64,000 nt of DNA from Streptomyces sp. NBC_00287 (GCF_036173105.1 NZ_CP108053.1:1798001-1862000); one strand, 5' to 3'; positions 31,835 through 42,453 are shown, counted from the first letter of the stretch. Notes: generated by a model from the letters alone, not told the origin. Made by a program: numbers and translations.

Positions 31835-33361
31835 TTAAAGCTGTCCGCTTTCCAACCGTTGGTTCCGCAGCATGAACCATGCTGCCACCGACGCCAGCAG
31901 GAGGACCGTTGCTCCCACTCCCGCCGCCAGTGCCAGGCCGTCCACGAAGGACTGGCGGGCCGCGTCCAGCATGCTCTGCGCGGTTTCCGTCGGCATTCCC
32001 GCTGCCGCTTCCACCGCGCCACCCAGCGATTCGTGTGCGCCTTCCGGGGTGCCCGTCGGGCCCGTGAAGCCTCGGTAGACGCCCGTCACGATCGAACCCA
32101 GTACCGCGATTCCCAGGGCCGCGCCCAGTTCGTACGCCGTTTCCGATACGGCCGAGGCCGCGCCTGCCTGTTCCTTTGGTACGGAGCCCAGGATGACGTC
32201 CGCGGTCACTGTGAAGGAGAAGCCGGCGCCTATGCCGACCACCAGCAGGGCAACGCCCAGCAGGGGGTAGCCGGTCGACTGGTCCAGGACCGTCAGGGCG
32301 GCCAGGGACAGACCCACTGCCGCCAGGCCGCCGGAGACCACCGCGCGTACCGAGAAGCGGCGGGCGGCTCGGCCCGCGATCAGGCCTGCTGCCACCGCGC
32401 CGATGGCGGCGGGGAGTTCGGCGAGGCCCGCCTCGAAGGGACCGCGGCCCTGGACGAGTTGCAGGTACTGGGAGAGGAAGAACACCAGGCCGGACAGGCC
32501 GAGGATGGTCAGCAGGTCGGCCAGGACTGCGCCGCTGAAACCGCGGTTGCGGAACAGGCGCATGTCCAGCAGCGGGGCGGGAAGCGTCAGTTGGCGGCGT
32601 ACGAAGCCGTACAGCGCGGCCGCTCCCAGCAGGCCCACGGCGAGCGACTCCCACGCCAGGCCGTGCGACGCGAGCTCCTTGATGGCGTAGACGACGCCGA
32701 CCATGCCGACCAGCGACAGCAGCACGCTGGGCAGGTCCCAGGGGCCGGGGTTCGGGTTGCGGGACTCCGGGAGCATCTTGATGCCGACCACGACCAGGAC
32801 CGCCATCACGGGCAGGTTGATGAGGAAGACCGAGCCCCACCAGAAGTGTTCGAGCAGGAAGCCGCCGACGATCGGGCCGACTGCCGTACCGGCGGACGCA
32901 GTCGCGCCCCAGATGCCCACGGCAAGGCTGCGTTCGCGCGGGTCGTGGAAGAGGTTGCGGATCAGGGCGAGCGTGGCCGGCATCAGGGTGGCACCGGCGA
33001 CGCCGAGCAGCGCGCGGGCCAGGATCAACATGTCGGGAGTGGTCGCGTACGCGTTCAGCACGGATATCGCGCCGAACGCCGTCGCGCCCACGAGCAGGAT
33101 CTTCTTACGGCCTATTCGGTCGCCGAGGCTGCCCATGGAGACGAGCAGACCGGCGATGACGAAGGAGTAGACGTCACCGATCCAGAGGAGCTGGGTGCCC
33201 GAGGGGTTCAGGTCCTCGCTGATGTAGGGGGTCGCGAGACCGAGGACGGTCGCGTCCACGGCCACCAGCAGCACGGCGAGCACCAGGACGGACAGCGCGA
33301 GCCAACGGCCCGGGCGCTTCACCGCCTCGGTCGGGTTCGCCGGCTGCAGGGTGCTGGTCAT
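31835..33361 (-). CDS. MFS drug exporter, DHA2 (14-helix) type
   Basis: A 508-residue transporter of the EmrB/QacA type. It shows the family's LDATVxxxA-like motif (LVAVDATVLGLATPYISEDL), motif A (GSLGDRIGRKKIL), motif B (LARALLGVAGATLMPATLALI) and motif C (GIWGATASAGTAVGPIVGGFLL). Such pumps expel lipophilic drugs or dyes by proton antiport. Its ATG overlaps the stop of the TetR gene by 4 bases (ATGA), so the regulator and pump are made together. The substrate is unknown; TetR-controlled pumps of this kind often export antibiotics or toxic metabolites. Confidence 0.92.
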   Translation of the reverse strand: MTSTLQPANPTEAVKRPGRWLALSVLVLAVLLVAVDATVLGLATPYISEDLNPSGTQLLWIGDVYSFVIAGLLVSMGSLGDRIGRKKILLVGATAFGAISVLNAYATTPDMLILARALLGVAGATLMPATLALIRNLFHDPRERSLAVGIWGATASAGTAVGPIVGGFLLEHFWWGSVFLINLPVMAVLVVVGIKMLPESRNPNPGPWDLPSVLLSLVGMVGVVYAIKELASHGLAWESLAVGLLGAAALYGFVRRQLTLPAPLLDMRLFRNRGFSGAVLADLLTILGLSGLVFFLSQYLQLVQGRGPFEAGLAELPAAIGAVAAGLIAGRAARRFSVRAVVSGGLAAVGLSLAALTVLDQSTGYPLLGVALLVVGIGAGFSFTVTADVILGSVPKEQAGAASAVSETAYELGAALGIAVLGSIVTGVYRGFTGPTGTPEGAHESLGGAVEAAAGMPTETAQSMLDAARQSFVDGLALAAGVGATVLLLASVAAWFMLRNQRLESGQL

Positions 33362-33909
33362 GATTCCTCTCTCCGTACGGCGCCGCCGAGCAGGAGCTCG
33401 GCGATCATGTGTGTGAAGTCGTTGGCCGCGACCCTGCCCTCCTGGACAGCCCAGGCGCCGGAGGCCATCAGGCCGTACAGCGCCTCGGTGAGCCAGGCCG
33501 GGGTGAGGTCGATCCGGAACTCGCCGGACTCCTGGCCGCGCCGGAACACCGCGGCGATCCGGACATCGAGCCGGGCCCAGCCCTCGTTCTGCCCCTCGCC
33601 CTCGAACAGCTGGTTCTCGGAGTAGAGGAACGCGAGGAGTCCGGCCGCGGGCTCTATCTCGCGGACGAGCCGGCGTACGGCCTCGCTCGCGCCGCCCTCG
33701 TCCAGCCGGGCCGCGTCCAGCGCGGCCTCGCACTCCGCGATACCGAGCGCCTCCAGCGCCCGGACGAGCGCGTCACGCCCCGCGAAGTGGCGGTGCAGCG
33801 TGGCCCGGCTGATCCCGGCGGCCTTGGCGACCTCGTCCATGGTGGACGTGGATTTCCGGGTGAGCAGGGCGGCTGCGCTGCGCAGCACGTGGTCACGATC
33901 GACAGCCAT
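33358..33909 (-). CDS. TetR-family repressor of the adjacent MFS pump
   Basis: A 183-residue regulator. The N-terminal helix-turn-helix is STMDEVAKAAGISRATLHRHFAGRDALVRAL (about 22-52); the remainder is a helical ligand-binding and dimer domain. It precedes and overlaps the pump gene, so it is expected to repress both. I take the ATG at 33909 (MAVDRDHVLR); ATGs at 33927 and 33936 are in frame but lie within the operator. If 33909 is right the gene overlaps the operator's left arm and may be leaderless. Confidence 0.88.
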   Translation of the reverse strand: MAVDRDHVLRSAAALLTRKSTSTMDEVAKAAGISRATLHRHFAGRDALVRALEALGIAECEAALDAARLDEGGASEAVRRLVREIEPAAGLLAFLYSENQLFEGEGQNEGWARLDVRIAAVFRRGQESGEFRIDLTPAWLTEALYGLMASGAWAVQEGRVAANDFTHMIAELLLGGAVRREES

Positions 33910-33968
33910 GAGACAACCATAGCCCATATGAGACATCTTTGTCTCACGGTGGGCACGTGTGTCTCATG
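33907..33968. promoter_or_regulatory. Nested TetR operator with four half-sites
   Basis: TGAGACA occurs at 33909-33915 and 33929-33935, and its complement TGTCTCA at 33940-33946 and 33960-33966. The inner pair is a 7-bp palindrome with a 4-base spacer. The outer pair (9 bp, CATGAGACA with TGTCTCATG) has exactly the same centre. Half-sites on each side are 20 bases apart, two helical turns. It covers the tetR start. Confidence 0.75.
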
Positions 33969-33989
33969 ACCGTCGTGCTTCGTGAGTGA

Positions 33990-34961
33990 TCAGTGCCAGG
34001 GCAGCTGACCGCGCCGCTCCCAGTACGCCCCCGGCTCCTCCACCAGCTCCGCGAGCCGGGTCAGCTGGTTCTCGTCCAGGTCCACGACGGGTGCGTGGAG
34101 GTTGGAGGCGAGCTGGACGACGGTGGCGGCGCCGGAGAGGACTACGCCCGCCCAGGGCTGGCGCAGGACATGGGCGAGGGCCACGGCGTCGGTGCCGAGG
34201 GAGGTTTCCGCCGCTACGGCCTTCAGCGCGTCCGGGGCGAAGGGCTCCGCGAGCCTTCCGTTGGCCATGGCCTCCTTGACGATCACCGTGAGTCCGGCGT
34301 CATGGGCCTCGGCCAGGGCGGGGGCGGCGGAGGTGTCCAGGAGGTTGTAGGTCGACTGGACCGTACGGAAGAGGGGCTCGTCGTCGACCGTCACGGCGAG
34401 GGCGGCGCGGATCGCGTCCGCCTGGGCGGGGCCGCTGGTGGAGAAGCCGACGGTAAGGCCCTCGGCCGCGGCCTCGGCCAGCTTGGCGTGCAGGTCCTTG
34501 TCGGTGAGGGCGGGGCTGTCCGGGGTCACCGAGTGAATCTGGTAGAGATCGAGCCGGTCGCCGAGCAGGGCGTCGGTCTCGGCGCGCTGACGCTCGTACG
34601 CCTGGAGGCTGTGGTCCTTGACCTCGTGCGTCTCGGCGTCCGCCGACCAGCCGGCGGTGTAGGTGTAGCCCCACTTGCTGCCGATGACCACGTCGTCAAT
34701 ATCGGGGCGGGCGTTCAGCCAGTCGGCGAGGAACTCCTCGGAGCGGCCGTAGGAACGGGCGACGTCGAAGTAGCGGACGCCTTGGGCGTAGGCGGCGTCG
34801 AGGAGTTCGTGGGTGCGGGTGCGCAGCGTTTCGACGGTGCGGTTCTCTCCGAGGTCTTCGTCTCGGCCGAGGTTGATGTAGCCGGGGCGGCCTACGGCGG
34901 CGAGACCCAGTCCGATGTGGCAGGTGGGGGTTGTTGCTGTGGCCAGTCGGGCGAAGGGCAT
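33990..34961 (-). CDS. Aldo/keto reductase
   Basis: A 323-residue NADPH-dependent oxidoreductase of the (beta/alpha)8 AKR superfamily. The catalytic tetrad is visible: Asp and Tyr in VRYFDVARSYGRSEEF, Lys in VIGSKWGY and His in LYQIHSVTPD. The cofactor region includes VGFSTSGPAQAD and VVLSGAATVVQLASNL. It reduces aldehydes or ketones; the physiological substrate is unknown. ATG at 34961. It lies between argH and tetR, all on the minus strand, but without close spacing to either. Confidence 0.88.
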   Translation of the reverse strand: MPFARLATATTPTCHIGLGLAAVGRPGYINLGRDEDLGENRTVETLRTRTHELLDAAYAQGVRYFDVARSYGRSEEFLADWLNARPDIDDVVIGSKWGYTYTAGWSADAETHEVKDHSLQAYERQRAETDALLGDRLDLYQIHSVTPDSPALTDKDLHAKLAEAAAEGLTVGFSTSGPAQADAIRAALAVTVDDEPLFRTVQSTYNLLDTSAAPALAEAHDAGLTVIVKEAMANGRLAEPFAPDALKAVAAETSLGTDAVALAHVLRQPWAGVVLSGAATVVQLASNLHAPVVDLDENQLTRLAELVEEPGAYWERRGQLPWH

Positions 34962-35034
34962 CGCGGGCTCCGTTCGGTCGGTTCCTTACGGCTCATGACC
35001 AACGTAACCCGCGACGACCACCGTCATACGACAC

Positions 35035-36495
<1,461 letters not shown>

Positions 36496-36515
36496 TCAGA
36501 GGATCTGGATGGTGC

Positions 36516-36548
36516 ACCGCCTCCCCGTGGCGTGAACGGGGAGGCGGT
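36516..36548 (-). terminator. Hairpin between argG and argH
   Basis: A perfect 12-bp stem (ACCGCCTCCCCG with CGGGGAGGCGGT) and a 9-base loop, 28 bases after the argG stop and 32 before the argH start. It is either a partial terminator or an mRNA stabiliser for argG. Confidence 0.65.
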
Positions 36549-36576
36549 TGTCAGGCGGGGGCGGGACCGGGGGCGG

Positions 36577-37770
36577 TCACGCCAGGTCGCGCTTGGCGGC
36601 GATCTTCGATGACAGACTGTAGATGTCGATGAAGCCCTTGGCGGCGGCTTGGTCGAAGGTGTCGCCGGTGTCGTAGGTGGCGAGGTTGAAGTCGTACAGC
36701 GACGACGGGGAGCGCCGGCCGGTCACCACCGCGCGTCCGCCGTGCAGTGTCATCCGGATGTCGCCGGTGACATGCTGGTTGGCTTCGTTGATGAAGCCGT
36801 CCAGGGCGCGCTTGAGCGGGGAGAACCACTGGCCGTCGTAGACGAGTTCGCCCCAGCGCTGTTCGACCTGGCGCTTGTAGCGGGCGAGTTCGCGTTCGAC
36901 GGTGACGTTCTCCAGCTCCTGGTGGGCCGTGATCAGCGCGATCGCGCCCGGGGCCTCGTACACCTCGCGGGACTTGATGCCGACGAGTCGGTCCTCGACC
37001 ATGTCGATCCGGCCGATGCCCTGGGCGCCGGCGCGCTCGTTGAGCTGCTGGATCGCCTGGAGGACCGTGACGGGCCGCCCGTCGATCGCGACCGGGACGC
37101 CCTCCTCGAAGGAGATGATCACCTCGTCGGCGTCGCGGGCGACCGCCGGGTTCTGGGTGTACTCGTAGATGTCCTCGATCGGCGCGTTCCAGATGTCCTC
37201 CAGGAAGCCCGTCTCGACCGCGCGTCCGAACGCGTTCTGGTCGATGGAGTACGGGGACTTCTTGGTGGTGGCGATCGGGAGGTTCTTCTCCTCGCAGAAC
37301 GCGATGGCCTTGTCCCGCGTCATGGCGTAGTCGCGGACCGGGGCGATGCACTTGAGGTCGGGTGCGAGGGCGACGATGCCGGCCTCGAAGCGGACCTGGT
37401 CGTTGCCCTTGCCGGTGCAGCCGTGGGCGACGATGGTGGCGCCGTGCTTCTGCGCGGCGGCGACGAGGTGCTTGACGATCGTCGGCCGGGAGAGCGCGGA
37501 GACCAGCGGATAGCGGTCCATGTAGAGGGCGTTGGCCTTGATCGCCGGGAGGCAGTACTCCTCGGCGAACTCGTCCTTGGCGTCCGCGACCTCGGCCTCG
37601 ACCGCGCCGCACGCGAGGGCGCGCTTGCGGATCACGTCCAGGTCCTCGCCGCCCTGACCGACGTCCACGGCTACGGCGATGACCTCGGCGCCGGTCTCCT
37701 CCGCGATCCAGCCGATGGCGACGGAGGTGTCCAGACCGCCCGAGTAGGCGAGTACGACGCGCTCGGTCAT
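36577..37770 (-). CDS. argG: Argininosuccinate synthase
   Basis: A 397-residue ATP-dependent ligase that joins citrulline and aspartate. The P-loop-like PP motif is [16 protein letters not shown], and further family segments are [15 protein letters not shown] and [22 protein letters not shown] at 37770 follows GGAGAG. Two ARG boxes upstream show control by ArgR. The downstream gene argH completes the pathway. Confidence 0.96.
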   Translation of the reverse strand: MTERVVLAYSGGLDTSVAIGWIAEETGAEVIAVAVDVGQGGEDLDVIRKRALACGAVEAEVADAKDEFAEEYCLPAIKANALYMDRYPLVSALSRPTIVKHLVAAAQKHGATIVAHGCTGKGNDQVRFEAGIVALAPDLKCIAPVRDYAMTRDKAIAFCEEKNLPIATTKKSPYSIDQNAFGRAVETGFLEDIWNAPIEDIYEYTQNPAVARDADEVIISFEEGVPVAIDGRPVTVLQAIQQLNERAGAQGIGRIDMVEDRLVGIKSREVYEAPGAIALITAHQELENVTVERELARYKRQVEQRWGELVYDGQWFSPLKRALDGFINEANQHVTGDIRMTLHGGRAVVTGRRSPSSLYDFNLATYDTGDTFDQAAAKGFIDIYSLSSKIAAKRDLA

Positions 37771-37801
37771 GGGTCTCTCCTTACATGCGCTCACCGACTG
37801 A

Positions 37802-37839
37802 CATGCATGAGTATGCAGAACTCTGCATGATTCGTCAAT
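37802..37839 (-). promoter_or_regulatory. Twin ARG boxes of argG
   Basis: Two 18-base ArgR sites lie side by side (about 37802-37819 and 37822-37839), each built on ATGCA/TGCAT half-sites, with the palindrome ATGCAGA-AC-TCTGCAT bridging them. Two boxes 2-3 bases apart are the standard site for an ArgR hexamer. Confidence 0.8.
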
Positions 37840-37953
37840 CTGGCCGGGGTTTGAACGCGAGAAACCGCTTTCCCGTATCTCTCGCCGGACGCAGGCGCCG
37901 CGTTCGTACAGCGAGAACACAGCGAACACCCCCGACCCGAGTGAGGCTTCCGC

Positions 37954-38778
37954 ATGTCCAGGGCTCTTCCGAAGTACAACAAGCGTCGTGTCGCACTGAT
38001 CGGCGGCGCCGCCGCGCTGGCGCTGTCCGGAGCGGTGATCGTCAACTCCGCGCTCGCCGGGGAGACGCCCAAGAGCGACGCCCGCACACTGGCCGGCCCC
38101 GGCACCATCAGCTGTCCGGATGTCGCCTCGCAGCTCCCCGCCATCCCGGCCACCGCCCAGGCGGAGGTCGACCGCAACCTCGCGCTGCTCCAGACCCAGA
38201 TCGACGAAGCGAACAAGCGGCTCGTCGACACCGTCGGCCAGGGCGGGCCCAACTTCGTCCAGAACGCCATCCTCGGCCCGCTGGCCAGCAAGCGGACGGC
38301 GACCATCGACCGCATCGCGATCTCCATCGGGCGCACCGCGGAGAAGCCTCAGGGGCTGAATGCTCTGGCCGCCTGCACGCTGAATGCGGAGGGGGCCGCC
38401 GACACCGGCGAGGAGACCGGCGCCGACGAGGAAGCCGAGGTCACCCCAAGCGCCACTGCCCCGGAGGAAGAGGGCAACACGGGCGTCGGCGCCATCAGCT
38501 GCCCCGACGTCGCCTCGCAGCTCCCCGCGATCCCGGCCACCGCCCAGGCGGAGGTCGACCGCAACCTCGCGCTGCTCCAGACCCAGATCGACGAGGCCAA
38601 CAAGCGGCTCGTCGACACCGTCGGCCAGGGCGGGCCCAACTTCGTCCAGAACGCCATCCTCGGCCCGCTGGCCAGCAAGCGGACGGCGACCATCGACCGC
38701 ATCGCGATCTCCATCGGGCGCACCGCGGAGAAGCCCCAGGGCCTGGGTGCCCTGGCCGCCTGCACGCTCAACGACTGA
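37954..38778 (+). CDS. Secreted protein with two near-identical 93-residue repeats
   Basis: A 274-residue protein. The signal peptide (basic [12 protein letters not shown], core [15 protein letters not shown], cleavage after SALA) is followed by repeat 1 (about 52-144), an acidic linker ([16 protein letters not shown] region, about 145-180) and repeat 2 (about 181-273). Each repeat opens with [14 protein letters not shown] and closes with AACTLN, so its two Cys probably form a disulfide, and the middle is helical ([19 protein letters not shown]). I know of no function. A single-repeat ancestor duplicated in tandem is the simplest history. Confidence 0.8.
   Translation: MSRALPKYNKRRVALIGGAAALALSGAVIVNSALAGETPKSDARTLAGPGTISCPDVASQLPAIPATAQAEVDRNLALLQTQIDEANKRLVDTVGQGGPNFVQNAILGPLASKRTATIDRIAISIGRTAEKPQGLNALAACTLNAEGAADTGEETGADEEAEVTPSATAPEEEGNTGVGAISCPDVASQLPAIPATAQAEVDRNLALLQTQIDEANKRLVDTVGQGGPNFVQNAILGPLASKRTATIDRIAISIGRTAEKPQGLGALAACTLND
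38107..38385 (+). repeat. Internal coding repeat, unit 1
   Basis: A 279-base unit, repeated at 38494-38772 with a period of 387 bases (129 codons). Most differences are at the two ends; the central part is almost unchanged even at silent positions. Confidence 0.9.
38494..38772 (+). repeat. Internal coding repeat, unit 2
   Basis: Second 279-base unit, partner of 38107-38385. The region from the codons for NKRLVDT to those for GRTAEK is identical in both units, pointing to recent duplication or gene conversion. Confidence 0.9.
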
Positions 38779-38791
38779 CGTGACAGGCAGT

Positions 38792-38829
38792 CATGGCCGC
38801 CCCGTGGCACGCCGGCCGGGGCGGCCATG
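38792..38829 (+). terminator. Terminator after the duplicated-domain gene
   Basis: A perfect 13-bp stem (CATGGCCGCCCCG with CGGGGCGGCCATG) and a 12-base loop, 13 bases after the stop codon. Confidence 0.8.
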
Positions 38830-38853
38830 GCCGGGTGCGGAGCGAAGAATTCC

Positions 38854-38883
38854 TTAGACAAACGAAATACTTTCCCGCATAAT
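38854..38883 (+). promoter_or_regulatory. Candidate promoter of the flavin-binding gene
   Basis: TTAGAC (38854-38859) and CATAAT (38878-38883) are 18 bases apart in an unusually A/T-rich stretch. Transcription would begin at or near the ATG at 38892. Confidence 0.45.
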
Positions 38884-38891
38884 CATGAAAC

Positions 38892-39479
38892 ATGGGAAAG
38901 ACCTATGAGCGCATAGACGGCAGACTCCGCACCTTCATCGAGGCCCAGCCCCTCTTCTTCACGGCGACCGCGCCTCTCTCCGGGGACGGCACGGTCAACC
39001 TCTCCCCCAAGGGCCTCAAGGGCTCCTTCGCGGTCCTCGACGAACAGTCCGTGGCCTACCTGGACTTCGCCGGATCCAACGCGGAGACCATCGCGCATCT
39101 GCGGGAGAACGGCCGGATCACCCTGATGTGGTGCGCCTTCCAGGGCCCGCCCAGCATCGTCCGGGTGCACGGCCGGGGTGAGCCGGTCTTCCGTGACGAC
39201 CCGCGCTTCCCCGAACTCCTCGCGCACTTCCCCGACATCGACCCGGGTCCGCACGGGCTGCGCGCGATCATCCTGGTGACCGCCGAACTCGTCCGGGACA
39301 CCTGCGGCTACGCGGTGCCCTTCATGTCGTACGACGAGGAGCGCGATCTGCACCAGAAGCGGTTCGCGCGGGAGGACGACGAGTCGCTGAGCGCCTACTT
39401 CACCAAGAAGGAGCACATCGCCACCAGCCTGGATGGCCTACCCGGGCTGCCGTTGCCGCTGCCGCCGTCTACGGTCTGA
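38892..39479 (+). CDS. Pyridoxamine 5'-phosphate oxidase-fold flavin protein
   Basis: A 195-residue split-barrel protein. Family segments are LFFTATAPLSGDGTVNLSPKG, VAYLDFAGSNAETIAHLRENGRITLMW and the C-terminal RDTCGYAVPFMSY. Such proteins bind FMN or F420 and reduce small molecules or nitro compounds; the precise substrate is unknown. ATG at 38892 is very close to the candidate promoter, so the mRNA may be nearly leaderless. The next gene starts 3 bases after its stop. Confidence 0.82.
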   Translation: MGKTYERIDGRLRTFIEAQPLFFTATAPLSGDGTVNLSPKGLKGSFAVLDEQSVAYLDFAGSNAETIAHLRENGRITLMWCAFQGPPSIVRVHGRGEPVFRDDPRFPELLAHFPDIDPGPHGLRAIILVTAELVRDTCGYAVPFMSYDEERDLHQKRFAREDDESLSAYFTKKEHIATSLDGLPGLPLPLPPSTV

Positions 39480-39482
39480 GCC

Positions 39483-40178
39483 ATGCGCCCCGGTGTCGTC
39501 GCCCTCGCCTCCGCCTCCCTCCTCGTGCTCGCTGCCGCGCCCGCCGGCGAACCGCCGCTGCCGGCGCGGATGGCGGACACGGGCGGCGGCACCCAGCTGA
39601 TCACCGCCGTAGCCGCACGGACCGGCGCCACCACCGGCACGGTCACCTGGTGGGACCTGCGCGACGGCCGCTGGGTGAAGGCCGGTTCCGCTTCCGCCCG
39701 CTTCGGGGCGAACGGTCTGGTCGAAGGCTCCGCGCGCCGCCAGGGCACCAGCACCACACCCACCGGGCTGTACGACCTGCCGTACGCCTTCGGCATCAAG
39801 GCGGCGCCGGAGGGGACCGCGTACAAGTACCGCCCGGTGCACCGGGATTCATGGTGGTGCCAGGACAACGACTCGCGCTCCTACAACCGTTGGACCGAGC
39901 CCCGCCCGGCCGACTGCCGGGCCGCCGAGTCCGAGCAGCTGATCACCTACACCGCCCAGTACGCGCACGCGCTCGTCATCGGCTTCAACTACACGAAGCC
40001 GGTGCGCGGCCGGGGTGCCGGAATCTTCCTGCATGTCAACGGGCGTGGGGCGACCGCCGGTTGTGTGTCGGTGCCGGTCGAGGACATGCGGCGGATCCTG
40101 CGGTGGGCCGATCCCGCCCGAAAGCCGCACATCGCCATCGGAACGACAGGCGGACCGACTGCGGTCACGCGGTACTGA
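39483..40178 (+). CDS. Secreted L,D-transpeptidase (YkuD fold)
   Basis: A 231-residue exported protein. The signal peptide is MRPGVVALASASLLVLAAAPAG. The catalytic motif is FLHVNGRGATAGCVSVPVEDM, with His and the nucleophile Cys in the expected order HxxxxxxxxGC; TTPTGLYDLPYAFG is the YkuD strand. These enzymes make 3-3 peptidoglycan crosslinks or attach proteins to the wall. The start follows the stop of the flavin protein by 3 bases, so the two may form an operon, although their functions do not obviously connect. Confidence 0.85.
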   Translation: MRPGVVALASASLLVLAAAPAGEPPLPARMADTGGGTQLITAVAARTGATTGTVTWWDLRDGRWVKAGSASARFGANGLVEGSARRQGTSTTPTGLYDLPYAFGIKAAPEGTAYKYRPVHRDSWWCQDNDSRSYNRWTEPRPADCRAAESEQLITYTAQYAHALVIGFNYTKPVRGRGAGIFLHVNGRGATAGCVSVPVEDMRRILRWADPARKPHIAIGTTGGPTAVTRY

Positions 40179-40252
40179 ACACACCGGCCGCCCCGCACGT
40201 ACCTCTGGGCCGAGGGACCATGCCACTCCCCTTGTCCGTTCCCGGAGGAACC

Positions 40253-41635
40253 GTGACCACCACGCTCGCAGGCGGCCGTGCCGCCCGCCGCCAGACGATG
40301 CGCCGCATCCGTCCGCGCCGCTCCCCGGCCGTCCCCTTGGTGATCGCCCTGTGGGCCGGCGCTGCGGCGGTGCTGTGGCTGTGGTGGGACAACACACCGT
40401 CCCTCGCGGACAACACCGCCAAGATCCTCGCCGCGGGCCGGATCACCGGTCTGCTCGCCGGCTATCTGATGGCGCTCGTCGTGCTCCAGATGGCCCGCGT
40501 GCCCGCCCTGGAGCGGCGGGTGGGCTCCGACCGGGTCGCCCGCTGGCACGCGATGAGCGGCCGGTACACGATCTGCCTGGTCATCGCGCACATCTTCCTC
40601 ATCATGTGGGCGTACGCGCTCCAGGCGGGCAAGACGCTCGGCGACATCGTGCAGCAGACGATCGACTCGATCAACACACTGCCGGACATGGGCAAGGCGG
40701 CCATCGGCACCGGGCTGCTGTTCGTCATCGCCTTCCTGTCGATCGGGGGCGTGCGCCGCCGGGTCCCCTACGACACCTGGTACCACGTGCATCTGCTGAC
40801 GTACGCGGCGGTGTACCTGACGTTCTGGCACCAGATCACCACCGGCAACGAGTTCGCCGTGGAGCCGTCCGCGAAGACCTTCTGGTACGGGCTGTACGGC
40901 ATCGTGACCGCGCTGGTGGTCTGGTACCGGATCCTCACCCCGATCCGTCTCAACATGCGGCACCGGATGTACGTCGAGGCGGTCATCGAGGAGGCCCCGG
41001 GCGTCGTGTCGGTGCTGATCGGCGGGCGCAAGCTGCACCGGATGGGCGCGGAGGCGGGGCAGTTCTTCCGGTGGCGGTTCCTGTCGCCGGGCATGCGATT
41101 CAGTTCCCACCCCTACTCGCTGTCGGCGGCGCCCCGCCCCGACATGCTGCGGATCACCGTGAAGGCGATCGGCGACCACAGCGAACGGCTGCGTGAGCTG
41201 GAGCCCGGGACCAAGGTGTGGGCGGAGGGCCCGTACGGCGCGCTCACCGCCCAGCGGCGCAGCCGGGGCAAGGTACTGCTGGTGGCGGGCGGGGTCGGGA
41301 TCACGCCGATGCGGGCGCTGTTCGAGACGCTGCCGGGTGCCTCCGGCGACATCACCCTCCTCTACCGGGCCAACAGCACCCAGGATCTGGCGCTGTGGGA
41401 CGAGCTGGCCGCCATCGCCGAGGAGCGGGGCGCGCGGCTGATGTACGCGGTCAACAGCCCGGACGGCGAACGTCCGGACATCTCGGCCGAACGTCTGCAG
41501 CAGAAGCTGCCGGACATCGACAAGCACGACGTCTTCCTGTGCGGGCCGCCCGGCTTCGCGCAGTCCGTGTACGAAGCACTGCGCGGCGCGGGAGTGCCCG
41601 CCCGCCGCATCCATCACGAGTCGTTCGAGATGTGA
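40253..41635 (+). CDS. Ferric-reductase-like membrane flavoprotein with ferredoxin-reductase domain
   Basis: A 460-residue protein. Six hydrophobic segments in residues about 25-235 form a ferric-reductase-like membrane domain, with His in ARWHAMSGRY, VIAHIFLI, YHVHLLTY and FWHQIT likely to ligate heme. The C-terminal part is an FNR domain: FAD motif HPYSLSAAP, NAD(P) motifs LLVAGGVGITPMRAL and VFLCGPPGFA. Electrons pass from NAD(P)H through FAD to heme and across the membrane. GTG at 40253 has GGAGG 4 bases before it. The following FMN-binding and ApbE genes suggest the acceptor. Confidence 0.88.
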   Translation: MTTTLAGGRAARRQTMRRIRPRRSPAVPLVIALWAGAAAVLWLWWDNTPSLADNTAKILAAGRITGLLAGYLMALVVLQMARVPALERRVGSDRVARWHAMSGRYTICLVIAHIFLIMWAYALQAGKTLGDIVQQTIDSINTLPDMGKAAIGTGLLFVIAFLSIGGVRRRVPYDTWYHVHLLTYAAVYLTFWHQITTGNEFAVEPSAKTFWYGLYGIVTALVVWYRILTPIRLNMRHRMYVEAVIEEAPGVVSVLIGGRKLHRMGAEAGQFFRWRFLSPGMRFSSHPYSLSAAPRPDMLRITVKAIGDHSERLRELEPGTKVWAEGPYGALTAQRRSRGKVLLVAGGVGITPMRALFETLPGASGDITLLYRANSTQDLALWDELAAIAEERGARLMYAVNSPDGERPDISAERLQQKLPDIDKHDVFLCGPPGFAQSVYEALRGAGVPARRIHHESFEM

Positions 41636-41664
41636 GCGACGGGACTTCAGGAGCTGTAGGAGCG

Positions 41665-42453
41665 ATGAGGAAGACTCACCCCATCCGGCGTGTCGTGCTG
41701 GCGGGCGCCGCCACCGTGTCCGGGATCGTGCTGCTGCTGTCGCTGAAGCCGGCGTCCGATCCGGCGTCCGCCTCGGCGGCGGGCGGCGCGGCACCGCAGC
41801 AGACCGCGGCGGCGCAGGAGTCGGCGCAGGGCGGCAGCGCCGCGCAGGCCGGGACCGTCACCGGTGACGCGGTGCAGACGCAGTACGGGCCCGTGCAGGT
41901 ACGGCTGACCGTGAGCGCCGGCAAGGTCACCAAGGTGGAGGCCGTGCAGGCGCCCAGTGGTGGTCGCAGTACCGAGGTCACCAACACCGCGGTGCCCCGG
42001 CTGAACCAGGCGGCGCTCGCGACGCAGAGCGCGGAGATCGACGCGGTGTCGGGGGCGACGTATACGAGCAGTGGGTACAAGCAGTCGTTGCAGTCGGCGT
42101 TGGACAAGGTGGAGAAGGCCCCCGAGGCCCCCGAGGCTCCCGAGGGTTCCGGGGGCGGGGGCGAAGCTGCCGAGGCCGCCGCCCGTACGGTCACCGGGGA
42201 GACCGTGAAGACGCAGTACGGGCCCGTTCAGGTGCGGATCACCGTCGACGGCGGGAAGATCACGGCCGCGGAGGCCGTGCAGGCGCCGAGTGGTGGGCAG
42301 AGCACGCAGATCAACGGGAACGCCGTGCCGAAGCTCAACGCTGCCGCGGTCGCTGCCGGGAGTGCCGATATCGACGCCGTGTCCGGGGCGACGTACACCA
42401 GCAACGGCTACAAGCAGTCCTTGCAGTCGGCTCTGGACCAGGCCGGTGGCTGA
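41665..42453 (+). CDS. Exported protein with two FMN-binding domains
   Basis: A 262-residue protein with an N-terminal signal or anchor (RRVVLAGAATVSGIVLLLSL). Two FMN_bind domains follow (about 65-147 and 175-258), joined by a Pro/Glu/Gly linker. Each ends with AEIDAVSGATYTS or ADIDAVSGATYTS; the Thr of SGAT is the residue covalently flavinylated by ApbE in this family (Thr132, Thr243). It should carry two FMN groups outside the membrane and accept electrons from the upstream reductase. ATG has GTAGGAG upstream. The next gene overlaps it. Confidence 0.92.
   Translation: MRKTHPIRRVVLAGAATVSGIVLLLSLKPASDPASASAAGGAAPQQTAAAQESAQGGSAAQAGTVTGDAVQTQYGPVQVRLTVSAGKVTKVEAVQAPSGGRSTEVTNTAVPRLNQAALATQSAEIDAVSGATYTSSGYKQSLQSALDKVEKAPEAPEAPEGSGGGGEAAEAAARTVTGETVKTQYGPVQVRITVDGGKITAAEAVQAPSGGQSTQINGNAVPKLNAAAVAAGSADIDAVSGATYTSNGYKQSLQSALDQAGG

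Noticed and set aside
33910..33936. An earlier tetR start giving MSHMGYGCL before MAVDRDHV
   Set aside because: These codons lie within the operator palindromes and the extra residues are not typical of TetR N-termini; the start at 33909 is preferred, though not proven.
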